Positions 54,523-62,091 are shown, numbered from the stretch's first letter. The stretch is 64,000 nucleotides of DNA from SFWF01 sp045537915 (GCA_045537915.1 JAZSQK010000065.1:25280-89279), one strand, 5' to 3'. Notes: generated by a model from the letters alone, not told the origin. Program-made: numbers and translations.

Positions 54523-54602
54523 AAGGTTTCCTCCGTTTGAATTGATGTAAACTAATTTTCACATTTTATGATTATATCACATTTTTTGTGATTTGGCAAA
54601 CT

Positions 54603-55280
54603 TTATTTGCCGAGGGGTATTATCTTACTGTATACACAGGTGTGTATCGGAGTAACGGCACGGTCCTCGTGGAGTGAGCCGAAATACCATTTTTTAAATT
54701 CACAGCCCTGTCCTATCTCCTCAAAATACCCGTTAAGCTTGTTGACCCTGTCTGCACGGCCCAAGCGGAGAAGCATTGCGCTTTTTACTCTTTTGGGCGG
54801 CTCGTGGGTTATAATATAATCAACCTTACAGCCAACCGAATCGAGCATTTCTGCCCCTTTGGCCATCTCGGCAGGAGTAGGCAGTTCTTCCTTCCAGTAA
54901 AGCCCCTTTTCTGCCCTTATATCCTTATCCTCCGACTCTCCTCCGCCGAAGGTAAAAATCCTGTTTCCGTCAATATTAAATATCTGTCCCCTCATCAGAT
55001 GAAGAAGATTGCCGCTTATTCTGTGAACAAGTCCGCCCTTCCAGTAGGTCTCTCTGCAGGCGTTTATCTTGTCAAAATTTTCATGGGTCCCGTCGACAAA
55101 GGCAACCGTAAACTTCCTTCCGGCAAAATATTTTATAGCCTCTTCCTCAAATTTACCCGAATCCCAGATATATCCGAAATCTCCGCAAACGATCAGAACA
55201 TCACCGCTTTTGAGCTTTCTCCATTCCTTATCATAAAGACGGTTTTCTGCCCCGTGCATATCGCCCGTAACATAAATCAT
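54603..55280 (-). CDS. Calcineurin-like metallophosphoesterase
   Basis: This 225-aa enzyme has the metal-site motifs YVTGDMHG, VCGDFGYIWD, DGTHENFD (a Thr where Asn is usual) and IITHEPP. The substrate is unknown; relatives cleave nucleotides or phosphodiesters. An upstream in-frame start adds 11 residues, but the ATG at 55280 has GAGGT upstream and begins exactly with the first strand of the fold. It is probably monocistronic. Confidence 0.88.
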   Translation of the reverse strand: MIYVTGDMHGAENRLYDKEWRKLKSGDVLIVCGDFGYIWDSGKFEEEAIKYFAGRKFTVAFVDGTHENFDKINACRETYWKGGLVHRISGNLLHLMRGQIFNIDGNRIFTFGGGESEDKDIRAEKGLYWKEELPTPAEMAKGAEMLDSVGCKVDYIITHEPPKRVKSAMLLRLGRADRVNKLNGYFEEIGQGCEFKKWYFGSLHEDRAVTPIHTCVYSKIIPLGK

Positions 55281-55355
55281 GCGCACAACCTCTTTTCCGA
55301 TGCCGTTATTCATTATTTTTTTGAAAGTTTATCTTTTATTTTATATCGAAATAAT

Positions 55356-55375
55356 GTATACTGAATATAGTATAC
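55356..55375. promoter_or_regulatory. Palindrome over the -10 region upstream of the D,D-carboxypeptidase gene
   Basis: GTATACT-GAATAT-AGTATAC is a perfect 7-bp inverted repeat. Each arm contains a TATACT-like -10 box, 22-41 bp before the ATG at 55397. Its position suits a repressor or a pair of alternative start sites. Confidence 0.5.
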
Positions 55376-55396
55376 TACAAATTCTCGGAGATTGCT

Positions 55397-56719
55397 ATGA
55401 AAAAAAAGTTTTTTGCTCTCGTTTTAATATTTCTATTCTCTTTTTCTATCCCCGTCGGAGCCTATCAGATAACAGGATATGAGCTTGGCTGCGAGGCAGC
55501 TATGCTTATAAGTATGGATACAGACGATGTTCTTTATGAAAAAAATGCCGACCAAAAAATGTATCCCGCTTCCATCGCAAAGCTTATGTCTGCGATAGTT
55601 ATGATTGAAAATATAGATGATTTGGAAAATACCTATATTTCGTATTCCAAAGATGCAAACGACAGAATTCTCGGAACAGGCTCGGTAGTATATGGTCTTA
55701 AAATCGGAGAAAAAATGAAGGCAAAGGACGCTCTTGCAGGTCTTGTTATTTCCTCTTGCGGAGATATTGCTTACGCTATCGCCGAGCATGTTGGAGGAAA
55801 TACTGAAAATTTTGTTCGTATGATGAACGAAAAGGCGGCAGAGCTCGGCCTTACAAATACCCGTTACACAAACCCCGTAGGACTGCACGATGACAATCTG
55901 TACACTACTGCTCGGGATATCAGCATTCTTGCAAAATACGCCTTTGCAAACGAAACCATAAAGTCCCTTTTATCCAAAAGCTCATATGTGATGGAGGCGA
56001 CTGAATTCCACCCGACAAGAACAATAGTAACCTCGAACCTTATGATAAACCCCAATTCCGATGTTTATTATCAGTATGCGGTTTGCGGCAAAACCGGCTT
56101 TACCGACGAGGCGGGAAGATGCCTTGTCAGCCTCGCATCCTACAAAGGCTACACCTATATGGCGGTAGTCCTGAAATCTACAACCTACAATGCAACGAGA
56201 GGCGCATTTATAGATTCGGCAAATATGTACCGTTGGGCATTCAAAAACTTCGAGTATAAAACCATTCTTGATAACACAACACCGGTAACCGAAGCGCCGG
56301 TTGAGCTTTCTGCACAGACAGATTTTGTATCCTTAAATCTTGAGGGCGGCCTTGAGGCTCTGCTCCCGATAGATGCCGATACCTCAACAATCATAATTAA
56401 GCCGAACTTAAGTTCAGAAAGCTTTGACGCTCCCATCAGCAAGGGAGACGTTCTGGGTACGGCAGATATTTATTATGCCGAAGAAAAAATCGGAACAATA
56501 AATCTCGTTGCATCAACCGATATAAAAGCCAGTGTCGTTTTGATATTTGCAAGGGCGGCAGGAAACTTCCTTTCTTCTACCCTTATGAAGATTGTTTATG
56601 TGCTTATCGGTCTTGCCGCCGTAGTCTTTGCCGTAATCACAATAAGGCTGAATATCGGCAAGAAAAAACGCAGAAAAATAAAGTTTGTGCCCATTCGCAA
56701 GGACGAGTTTAAGGATTAA
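55397..56719 (+). CDS. D-alanyl-D-alanine carboxypeptidase (DacF/PBP5-like)
   Basis: This 440-aa secreted penicillin-binding protein trims pentapeptide stems in peptidoglycan. A signal peptide (residues about 1-22) is followed by the transpeptidase-like domain with SxxK as SIAKL, SxN-type SSCGDIAYAI and KTG as CGKTGFTDEA. A beta-rich domain follows (about 300-375), then a C-terminal membrane helix (about 390-422) and a basic tail (KKKRRKIKF) that anchors it from the outside in. CGGAG lies before the ATG. Confidence 0.94.
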   Translation: MKKKFFALVLIFLFSFSIPVGAYQITGYELGCEAAMLISMDTDDVLYEKNADQKMYPASIAKLMSAIVMIENIDDLENTYISYSKDANDRILGTGSVVYGLKIGEKMKAKDALAGLVISSCGDIAYAIAEHVGGNTENFVRMMNEKAAELGLTNTRYTNPVGLHDDNLYTTARDISILAKYAFANETIKSLLSKSSYVMEATEFHPTRTIVTSNLMINPNSDVYYQYAVCGKTGFTDEAGRCLVSLASYKGYTYMAVVLKSTTYNATRGAFIDSANMYRWAFKNFEYKTILDNTTPVTEAPVELSAQTDFVSLNLEGGLEALLPIDADTSTIIIKPNLSSESFDAPISKGDVLGTADIYYAEEKIGTINLVASTDIKASVVLIFARAAGNFLSSTLMKIVYVLIGLAAVVFAVITIRLNIGKKKRRKIKFVPIRKDEFKD

Positions 56720-57018
56720 AAGATGCCGTACTTTTTGAGATCTATACGCCCGTCAGCTTCAAAAACTATTCCTTCCTTTTGGAGAAGCTGACGTTGACTC
56801 TCCCCTCCGCCAAAGGCAAAGGCCTCTGCTACCCTGCCCTCTCGGTTGACCACTCGGTGACAGGGTATGATTATCGGAGAGGGGTTGTTGTGCAGCGCAT
56901 ATCCCACAACCCTTGCCCATCTTGGATTTCCCGCAAGCATGGCCACCTGACCGTAGGTCGCAACCCTGCCTTCAGGGATCGTCTTTACTACTTCGTATAT
57001 TTTCTCAAAAACCGACAA
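56716..57018 (-). CDS. MGMT-family protein (O6-alkylguanine transferase domain only)
   Basis: This 100-aa protein consists only of the DNA-binding and active-site domain of methylguanine methyltransferases. The helix-turn-helix region is GRVATYGQVAMLAGNPRWAR, and the catalytic PCHRVV retains its cysteine. It lacks the N-terminal domain, like alkyltransferase-like proteins, but those usually have Trp in place of Cys. It may still be active or may flag lesions. The stop overlaps the convergent carboxypeptidase gene by 4 nt. Confidence 0.88.
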   Translation of the reverse strand: MSVFEKIYEVVKTIPEGRVATYGQVAMLAGNPRWARVVGYALHNNPSPIIIPCHRVVNREGRVAEAFAFGGGESQRQLLQKEGIVFEADGRIDLKKYGIF

Positions 57019-57083
57019 ATTTGTTCTCCTTTAAGTTTTTCACAATTATTATACACCCTATTTTCTTATTTAACAAATATTGT

Positions 57084-57112
57084 TTGACAAGCAAGAAGTT
57101 TTAGAATATAAT
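57084..57112 (+). promoter_or_regulatory. Promoter of tRNA-Pro
   Basis: TTGACA (57084-57089) and TATAAT (57107-57112) match consensus at every base, with a 17-nt spacer. The tRNA begins 21 bp downstream. Confidence 0.85.
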
Positions 57113-57133
57113 AACAAAGTCAACAAAATATAT

Positions 57134-57209
57134 CGAGGTGTCGCCCAGTTGGTAGGGCGCTAGTTTTGGGAACTAGATGCCGCAGGTTCGAGTCCTGTCA
57201 CCTCGACCA
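57134..57209 (+). tRNA. tRNA-Pro (anticodon UGG), CCA encoded
   Basis: The acceptor stem is CGAGGTG (57134-57140) with CACCTCG (57199-57205), then A and an encoded CCA. The anticodon stem CTAGT/ACTAG encloses loop TTTGGGA with anticodon TGG (57167-57169). The T arm has the canonical GGTTCGAGTCC. The cloverleaf is complete. Confidence 0.98.
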
Positions 57210-57213
57210 AATT

Positions 57214-57253
57214 AAGTGGAATCAGCCGTAAGGTTGGTTCCTCTTGATTTTTT
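57214..57253 (+). terminator. Terminator after tRNA-Pro
   Basis: AAGTGGAATCAGCC pairs with GGTTGGTTCCTCTT over a 4-nt loop, with G-U pairs and two mismatches, followed by GATTTTTT. Confidence 0.8.
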
Positions 57254-57260
57254 GTTTATT

Positions 57261-57362
57261 GCAGGACGAGAACCTGAGAAGGTCTGTAGCGTAAAAAACA
57301 GTCCACTGGACTGTTTTTAGCAAAGAGCGCGTAGTCGGGTACCGAATGCTTAAGCATTTGGT
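57261..57362. repeat. Cluster of perfect palindromes downstream of tRNA-Pro
   Basis: No gene is visible from 57254 to 57371. Three symmetrical blocks follow one another. GCAGG-ACGAGAA-CCTG (57261-57275) echoes the T arm in inverted form. A palindrome with 12-bp arms around one base lies at 57294-57318 (left arm AAAAACAGTCCA). A 22-bp palindrome lies at 57341-57362 (core AATGCTTAAGCATT, one G-U or mismatch pair). The arrangement looks like a small non-coding repeat element. Confidence 0.6.
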
Positions 57363-57371
57363 CGCCATCTT

Positions 57372-57408
57372 ATAAGAAAACCGCCGAAGCCTAAAAGCTT
57401 TAGCGGTT
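57372..57408 (-). terminator. Terminator of the glycosyltransferase gene
   Basis: On the minus strand AACCGCTAAAGC pairs with GCTTCGGCGGTT (one G-U, one mismatch) over a 6-nt loop, then TTTCTTAT. Confidence 0.78.
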
Positions 57409-57422
57409 GTTTGTATATTATA

Positions 57423-58370
57423 CTAATCCTCGGTTGTCTTTTCGATTATATATTTTGGACGCTTTTTTGTTTCCAGATATATTTTGCCGACATACTCCCC
57501 TATCACGCCGAGTGACAAAAGTTGTATTCCTCCGAGCAGACAGACAATACAAACCGTACTTGCCCAACCCGCAACCGTACTTCCGAGAATTGCCAGTACA
57601 AACGCCCAAATACAGCCGGCAAAGCCGAGCAGAGAGAAAACTATCCCCAGCGCCGTCACAAGATGAATAGGCTTTATTGAAAGACTGGTAATTCCACTTG
57701 CAGCCAGAGAAAGCATCTTTCTGAGAGGATATTTGCTTTTACCTGCAAGTCTTTCATTCCTCTCATAATAAACGCTGGTACTCTTAAATCCAACCAGCGG
57801 CACCATACCCCGCAAAAAGATATTCACTTCCTCAAACTTCTCAAGTTCGCAAAGAACTCTTGCTGAAACAAGACGGTAATCGGCGTGATTGAAAACCACC
57901 TCGGCACCCATAAGCCGCATAAGCTTATAAAAGCCCTCGGCGGTGGTGCGCTTGAAAAAGGTGTCAGTCTTGCGCTCACAGCGAACGCCGTAAACCACCT
58001 CACAGCCCTCATAATAAGCCTTTACCATTTGGTCTATAGCGTTTATATCATCCTGTCCGTCGGCATCAATGCTGACCGTAAAATCACACCTGTCCTTAGC
58101 GTACATAAGTCCAGCGAGCAGTGCATTCTGATGGCCACGGTTTCTCGAAAGGGATATTCCCTCAACGAAAGTATAGGTTTCGCTGAGTTCCTTAATTATA
58201 TCCCAAGTATTATCACGGCTGCCGTCGTTCACAAAGAGAACTCTGCTGTCACGGGAAATCTGCTCATAATCTGCGAGTTCCTCCAGTTTTTTTATAAAAA
58301 TCTGTGAGGTTATCGGCAGAACCTCCTGTTCGTTGTAGCATGGCACAACAATATATAGTTTTGGTAACAT
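57423..58370 (-). CDS. Membrane-anchored family 2 glycosyltransferase (GtrB/DPM-like)
   Basis: This 315-aa enzyme transfers a sugar from a nucleotide donor to a polyprenyl phosphate carrier. The GT-A domain has VVPCYNEQEVLP, VNDGSRDNT, SIDADGQDD (the DxD-type metal site) and GVRCERKTDTFFKR. Two C-terminal membrane helices (about 233-260 and 268-293) anchor it, and the tail GEYVGKIYLETKKRPKYI is family-typical. No glycan cluster flanks it, so the acceptor polymer is not known. Confidence 0.92.
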   Translation of the reverse strand: MLPKLYIVVPCYNEQEVLPITSQIFIKKLEELADYEQISRDSRVLFVNDGSRDNTWDIIKELSETYTFVEGISLSRNRGHQNALLAGLMYAKDRCDFTVSIDADGQDDINAIDQMVKAYYEGCEVVYGVRCERKTDTFFKRTTAEGFYKLMRLMGAEVVFNHADYRLVSARVLCELEKFEEVNIFLRGMVPLVGFKSTSVYYERNERLAGKSKYPLRKMLSLAASGITSLSIKPIHLVTALGIVFSLLGFAGCIWAFVLAILGSTVAGWASTVCIVCLLGGIQLLSLGVIGEYVGKIYLETKKRPKYIIEKTTED

Positions 58371-58401
58371 TTAATACCTCCAATGTTTTGAATGAATAAG
58401 C

Positions 58402-58528
58402 AATAATTAATAATGAATAATTTCGGTGTTCCCTAACTGGAACAGACATATTTTCGATATAATGAAAATAACCAGGCTTCGTATCGCAATTAAGTCGTGC
58501 GAAGCACACATCAATTATTCATTATTCG
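58402..58528. repeat. Non-coding repeat, copy A
   Basis: The ends are inverted copies (AATAATGAATAATT at left, its complement at right). Just inside are TTTCGGTGTTCCCT (58421-58434) and TCGTGCGAAGCACACAT (58495-58511), both shared with copy B at 59161-59300. The centre differs between copies but is A/T-rich and foldable. The right end coincides with the stop codon of the Dabb gene. Confidence 0.75.
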
Positions 58529-58815
58529 TTAAAATCGAACGAGAGTCGATTCTCAACAGACGGTCTGACAAGGTTTACGGCAATATTCTTGTGCAAAGGA
58601 TGGGACTGATAGGCTTTTAAAGCCGCTTCGGATTCAAATGCAGAGTCCATCATAAGACTGCCCGAAGATGACTCAAAGCCATCGGTCAGTATCTTCATAG
58701 AAACAAGCCCGTCAATCTTTCCGACAAGCCCCTCTAAAGCCGCCTTTATTTCAGCCTTTCTCTCGGGAGTATCAAACTCAGGTCTTAACTTCCATATAAT
58801 CATATGTTTAACCAT
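58522..58815 (-). CDS. Dabb-domain (stress-responsive alpha/beta barrel) protein
   Basis: This 97-aa protein has the Dabb fold: VKHMIIWKLRPEFDTPERKA, then GLVGKIDGLVSMKI, SSSGSLMMDSAFES and YQSHPLHKNIA. The dimeric ferredoxin-like barrel is found in stress proteins and small oxygenases; function is unknown. The ATG at 58815 with AAAGGGA upstream is preferred to one at 58857. The TAA stop is supplied at the edge of repeat copy A. Confidence 0.86.
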   Translation of the reverse strand: MVKHMIIWKLRPEFDTPERKAEIKAALEGLVGKIDGLVSMKILTDGFESSSGSLMMDSAFESEAALKAYQSHPLHKNIAVNLVRPSVENRLSFDFNE

Positions 58816-58884
58816 TTCCCTTTTCCCCTTTCCCGTTTTCCTAACATTATAATACATTAAAAAGACGAAAACTTCAATAAATTA

Positions 58885-58913
58885 TTGACAATTTCGATAA
58901 AGAGCGATAAAAT
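58885..58913 (+). promoter_or_regulatory. Promoter of the thrS T-box transcript
   Basis: TTGACA (58885-58890) and TAAAAT (58908-58913) are 17 nt apart, directly before the T-box leader. Confidence 0.75.
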
Positions 58914-58920
58914 ATAAGGG

Positions 58921-59160
58921 TATAAAGCGTTGATGAGGACAGTAGCGTTACGTTTTTCTTTTAAAGAGAGACAGGCCATCGGCTGAAAGCCTGTTAAAGA
59001 AAGAGTTCCGTGAACACCACCTCGGAGCGTCCGTGAAAACAAGCGGAACGGGTAACTCACGTTATGAGTTTTTAAGCGGCACAGTTTTGTGCAATGCGGG
59101 TGGAACCGCGGAGTTTTGTTATTCAAAGCCTCGTCCCGATTTTCGGGACAGGGCTTTTTT
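58921..59160 (+). promoter_or_regulatory. T-box riboswitch (tRNA-Thr) upstream of thrS
   Basis: Stem I has AGAGAGACAGG and the distal GGCTGAAAG, as in the cysE leader. After GTGAAC comes ACC (59016-59018), a threonine codon in the position where the Cys leader has TGC. The T-box element TGCGGGTGGAACCGCGG lies near 59095-59111. The terminator, GTCCCGA/TCGGGAC extended by AGCC/GGCT, lies at 59127-59152 and is followed by six T residues (59155-59160). Uncharged tRNA-Thr favours readthrough into thrS. Confidence 0.95.
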
Positions 59161-59300
59161 AATTCAGAATTCATAATTCGGAATTCAGAATTTCGGTGTT
59201 CCCTGCGGGAACGAATATAATTACGATACGAAAACAATAAATAGAAATCGTATCGTAATTGTATCGTGCGAAGCACACATTAATTCTGCATTCTGCACTC
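59161..59300. repeat. Non-coding repeat, copy B, between T-box terminator and thrS
   Basis: It starts at the end of the terminator T-tract and stops about 20 bp before the thrS ribosome-binding site. TTTCGGTGTTCCCT (59191-59204) and TCGTGCGAAGCACACAT (about 59265-59280) match copy A. Between them AATTACGATACG and CGTATCGTAATT (59218-59260 region) form a perfect 12-bp stem. The outer parts are repeats of AATTC/CAGAAT-type units at left and ATTCTGC units at right. Confidence 0.78.
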
Positions 59301-59325
59301 ATTTTACAACCGGAGGTTTAAAAAT

Positions 59326-61266
59326 ATGAAAATCAGTCTACGTGGAGATGTCAGAGAGTTTGATAACGGAATGACTCCCTTTGACATTGCAAAATCGTTC
59401 GGCGGCGGCTTTTTTAAGAATGTATGCGCCGCTCGTATTAACGGAGAAAATGCCGACCTCAGAACCGAGCTCCGTGACGGCGATTCTGTCGAGCTTTTAA
59501 CCTTTGAGGATGACTACGGTAAGTGGACATATCGCCATACGGCAAGTCATATTTTGGCTCAGGCTGTAAAGCGTCTTTATCCCGAGGCAAAACTGGCTAT
59601 CGGCCCTGCGGTTGACGACGGCTTTTATTATGACATTGATTCCGAGGTAAAATTTACCCCCGATGACCTTATAAAAATCGAGGAGGAAATGAAGAAAATT
59701 GTTAAAGAAAATCTTCCCCTCGAGCGCTATACACTCCCCTTCGACGAGGCTGTGAAATTTTTCGAAGAAAAGGGCGAGATTTATAAGGTTGAGCTTATTA
59801 AAGATTTACCCGATGGTTCGGTTATAAGCCTTTACAGACAGGGCGAATTTGTTGACCTTTGCGCAGGTGCACACCTTATGAGCACCGGCTCGGTTAAGGC
59901 ATTTAAATTAACCAGCGCAACAGGTGCTTATTGGAGAGGAAACTCCGATAACAAGATGCTTCAGCGTATCTACGGCACCGCCTTTCCCAAGCAGAGTGAG
60001 CTCGACGAGCATTTAGCACGAATTGAAGAAGCAAAAAAGCGTGACCACAACAAGATTGGTCGTGAGCTTGAGCTCTTTACCACCAGTGAATATATCGGTC
60101 AGGGACTTCCGATTATGCTACCAAAGGGCGCTCGAGTTATACAGCTTTTACAGCGCTTTGTTGAGGATGAGGAGCAAAAGCGTGGTTGGCAGCTTACTAA
60201 AACTCCCCTTATGGCAAAGAGCGACCTTTATAAGATAAGCGGTCACTGGGACCACTACCGTGACGGTATGTTTGTTATGGGCGATGCAGAGGACGAGACT
60301 AAAGAGTGTTTCGCCCTTCGTCCTATGACCTGTCCCTTTCAGTATCAGGCCTATTTAAACCGTCCCCGCTCCTACCGTGACCTGCCTCTTCGTTATAACG
60401 AGACCTCTACCCTCTTTAGAAACGAGGATTCGGGCGAGATGCACGGCCTGATAAGAGTTCGTCAGTTCACTATCTCGGAGGGCCACCTTATGTGTACACC
60501 CGAGCAGTTAGAGGATGAGTTCAAGGGCTGTCTTGAGCTTTGCGTATTTATGCTCAAAACCCTCGGTCTTTATGAGGATGTTTCCTACCGTTTCAGCCAG
60601 TGGGACCCCGAAAACAGAGAGAAGTATATCGGCACCGAGGCGCAGTGGAACGAAGCTCAGGGTGTTATGGAGAAGATACTCACCAACCTTGAAATCCCCT
60701 ATAAAATCGGCGTTGGCGAGGCGGCCTTCTACGGACCAAAGCTCGACATTCAGATTAAGAATGTACACGGTAAGGAGGACACCCTCATTACCATTCAGAT
60801 TGACCAGATGTTAGCCGAAAAATTTGGTATGGAGTATACCGATAAGGATGGCGAAAAGAAAAATCCGTATATCATTCACAGAACCTCTATTGGCTGCTAC
60901 GAGAGAACACTTGCTCTGCTAATTGAGAAGTATGCAGGCGCCTTCCCTCTCTGGCTCGCTCCTGAGCAGGTCAGAATTCTCCCCATCGCAGACCGGCATC
61001 ACGACTATGCTTACGAGGTTAAAGCGGCACTCGAGGATATGGGTATGCGTGTTGAGGTTGACACCCGAAACGAGAAGATTGGCTACAAGATTAGAGAAGC
61101 AAGGCTGAGTCGACTTCCCTATATGCTGACTGTCGGCGATGCAGAGGTCGAAGCAGGTACAGTATCTGTCAGAGGCAGAGGCGAAAACGGCGATCTTGGT
61201 TCTATGTCACTTGAAGACTTTAAACTGCGTTGCGCCGAAGAAATAAAAACAAAAAAGATTAACTAA
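59326..61266 (+). CDS. thrS: Threonyl-tRNA synthetase
   Basis: This 646-aa class II synthetase charges tRNA-Thr. A TGS domain (1-60) is followed by the editing domain with HTASHILAQAVKRLYPE and the zinc/editing cysteine in VDLCAGAHLMST. The catalytic core has RPMTCPFQYQAYLNRPRSYR and LFRNEDSGEMHGLIRVRQFT, and an anticodon-binding domain (about 545-640) ends the protein. CGGAGG precedes the ATG. Expression is set by the T-box leader. Confidence 0.98.
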   Translation: MKISLRGDVREFDNGMTPFDIAKSFGGGFFKNVCAARINGENADLRTELRDGDSVELLTFEDDYGKWTYRHTASHILAQAVKRLYPEAKLAIGPAVDDGFYYDIDSEVKFTPDDLIKIEEEMKKIVKENLPLERYTLPFDEAVKFFEEKGEIYKVELIKDLPDGSVISLYRQGEFVDLCAGAHLMSTGSVKAFKLTSATGAYWRGNSDNKMLQRIYGTAFPKQSELDEHLARIEEAKKRDHNKIGRELELFTTSEYIGQGLPIMLPKGARVIQLLQRFVEDEEQKRGWQLTKTPLMAKSDLYKISGHWDHYRDGMFVMGDAEDETKECFALRPMTCPFQYQAYLNRPRSYRDLPLRYNETSTLFRNEDSGEMHGLIRVRQFTISEGHLMCTPEQLEDEFKGCLELCVFMLKTLGLYEDVSYRFSQWDPENREKYIGTEAQWNEAQGVMEKILTNLEIPYKIGVGEAAFYGPKLDIQIKNVHGKEDTLITIQIDQMLAEKFGMEYTDKDGEKKNPYIIHRTSIGCYERTLALLIEKYAGAFPLWLAPEQVRILPIADRHHDYAYEVKAALEDMGMRVEVDTRNEKIGYKIREARLSRLPYMLTVGDAEVEAGTVSVRGRGENGDLGSMSLEDFKLRCAEEIKTKKIN

Positions 61267-61271
61267 ACTTT

Positions 61272-61308
61272 AAGGCTTTGAAACCCTTGTGGTTTCAAAG
61301 CCTTTTTT
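61272..61308 (+). terminator. Terminator of thrS
   Basis: AAGGCTTTGAAACC pairs exactly with GGTTTCAAAGCCTT over a 5-nt loop, followed by TTTT. Confidence 0.93.
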
Positions 61309-61624
61309 ACATTTGTAAAGAGTCTACCGCCACATTTATGATGCGTTGCAGGTGTCTTGAGGAATATCCGTATTTCAGAGCCAAATTTTCAAGTGTCATT
61401 CCCTCTATGTATCTTGAATAAAGCAGCTCTCTTTGCGCAGCTTCATTTACACCTTTAATTATTTCCTCAATTTTTATACAGTCTTGGGCTGCCTGATCAA
61501 GTGCCTTTTCTATGTAACTTCTGGAAAACTCCTTTTTAGCTATATCATCAGACAACCTTGTAACCCTCCTCGCAAGATCGCTGTAGCCTGATAAAAACTT
61601 CTTTTTTTCTTGTAGAGTCATCAT
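61307..61624 (-). CDS. Sigma-70 region 4-like (phage-type) regulator
   Basis: This 105-aa protein has a helical N-terminus (about 1-65) and a C-terminal helix-turn-helix (LYSRYIEGMTLENLALKYGY, then SSRHLQRIINVAVD) like region 4 of sigma factors. Small proteins of this kind (DUF1492/ArpU-like) usually sit in prophages or conjugative elements as late-gene activators. The start overlaps the upstream zinc-ribbon gene by 4 nt. No structural phage genes are near. Confidence 0.8.
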   Translation of the reverse strand: MMTLQEKKKFLSGYSDLARRVTRLSDDIAKKEFSRSYIEKALDQAAQDCIKIEEIIKGVNEAAQRELLYSRYIEGMTLENLALKYGYSSRHLQRIINVAVDSLQM

Positions 61625-61992
61625 ATTTTTCCCATTCCTTTCAAGGCGAAATATTGTCCGTAAGAATAGTTGGTACCGTTTTGGCGGTTATATTGCGTTA
61701 CCTCTTGCACAGCCCTGTTTATTACCGAGTTCTCCCTCGCAAGCTTGTGGGCTGTATCCGTTAGTTTCAGGATTTCCCCAAGCTTTTTGCACCTTGGACT
61801 GCAGTATTCAGCTTCTTCCTTTAAGGGTGCCGAGCAGCATCTGCAGTAAAACTCTTTCTTTTCGGTATACTCGGTGCTATGGCATTTTGGACACCGCTTT
61901 ACCCTTTCATATGGCGGCGTATCAAGATTATGCCTTTCAAAAACTATTTCAACATATTCAAATTCGTGCCCACAGTCCAAACAATTGTACAT
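61621..61992 (-). CDS. Small multi-zinc-ribbon protein
   Basis: This 123-aa protein is not recognised as a named family. Three CxxC-type clusters are visible: CLDC (4-7) with CPKC (about 34-37), and CRCC with CSPRC in the middle. The C-terminal 45 residues are helical, ending in YNRQNGTNYSYGQYFALKGM. It probably binds nucleic acid. Its promoter (62120-62092) faces that of the XRE gene, and AAGGAGGT precedes the ATG. Confidence 0.75.
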   Translation of the reverse strand: MYNCLDCGHEFEYVEIVFERHNLDTPPYERVKRCPKCHSTEYTEKKEFYCRCCSAPLKEEAEYCSPRCKKLGEILKLTDTAHKLARENSVINRAVQEVTQYNRQNGTNYSYGQYFALKGMGKI

Positions 61993-62017
61993 ATGTAATG
62001 ACCTCCTTAAAAAACTA

Positions 62018-62046
62018 TTGACAATTACGGGTTTATGTAATATAAT
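62018..62046 (+). promoter_or_regulatory. Consensus promoter reading toward the XRE-ImmA genes
   Basis: TTGACA (62018-62023) and TATAAT (62041-62046) match consensus exactly with a 17-nt spacer. The motif TTACGG (62025-62030) sits in the spacer. The transcript would begin near 62053 with a leader of about 125 nt. Confidence 0.85.
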
Positions 62047-62065
62047 TCGCTTAACGGGGCAATTA

Positions 62066-62081
62066 TTACGGTTTTCCGTAA
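62066..62081. promoter_or_regulatory. Operator-like palindrome between the two facing promoters
   Basis: TTACGG-TTTT-CCGTAA is a perfect 6-bp inverted repeat centred between the two predicted start sites. Single half-sites occur at 62025-62030 (TTACGG) and 62139-62144 (CCGTAT). It is a likely binding site for the adjacent XRE repressor. Confidence 0.65.
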
Positions 62082-62091
62082 CTCTGCAACG

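Noticed and set aside
57134..57209. Attachment site at tRNA-Pro
   Set aside because: No direct repeat of the tRNA 3' end and no integrase occur downstream in the window; only inverted resemblance is seen.
58857..59276. 139-codon minus-strand frame opposite the thrS leader
   Set aside because: It runs antisense through the T-box and repeat copy B; its peptide repeats simply reflect GAATTC-type units.
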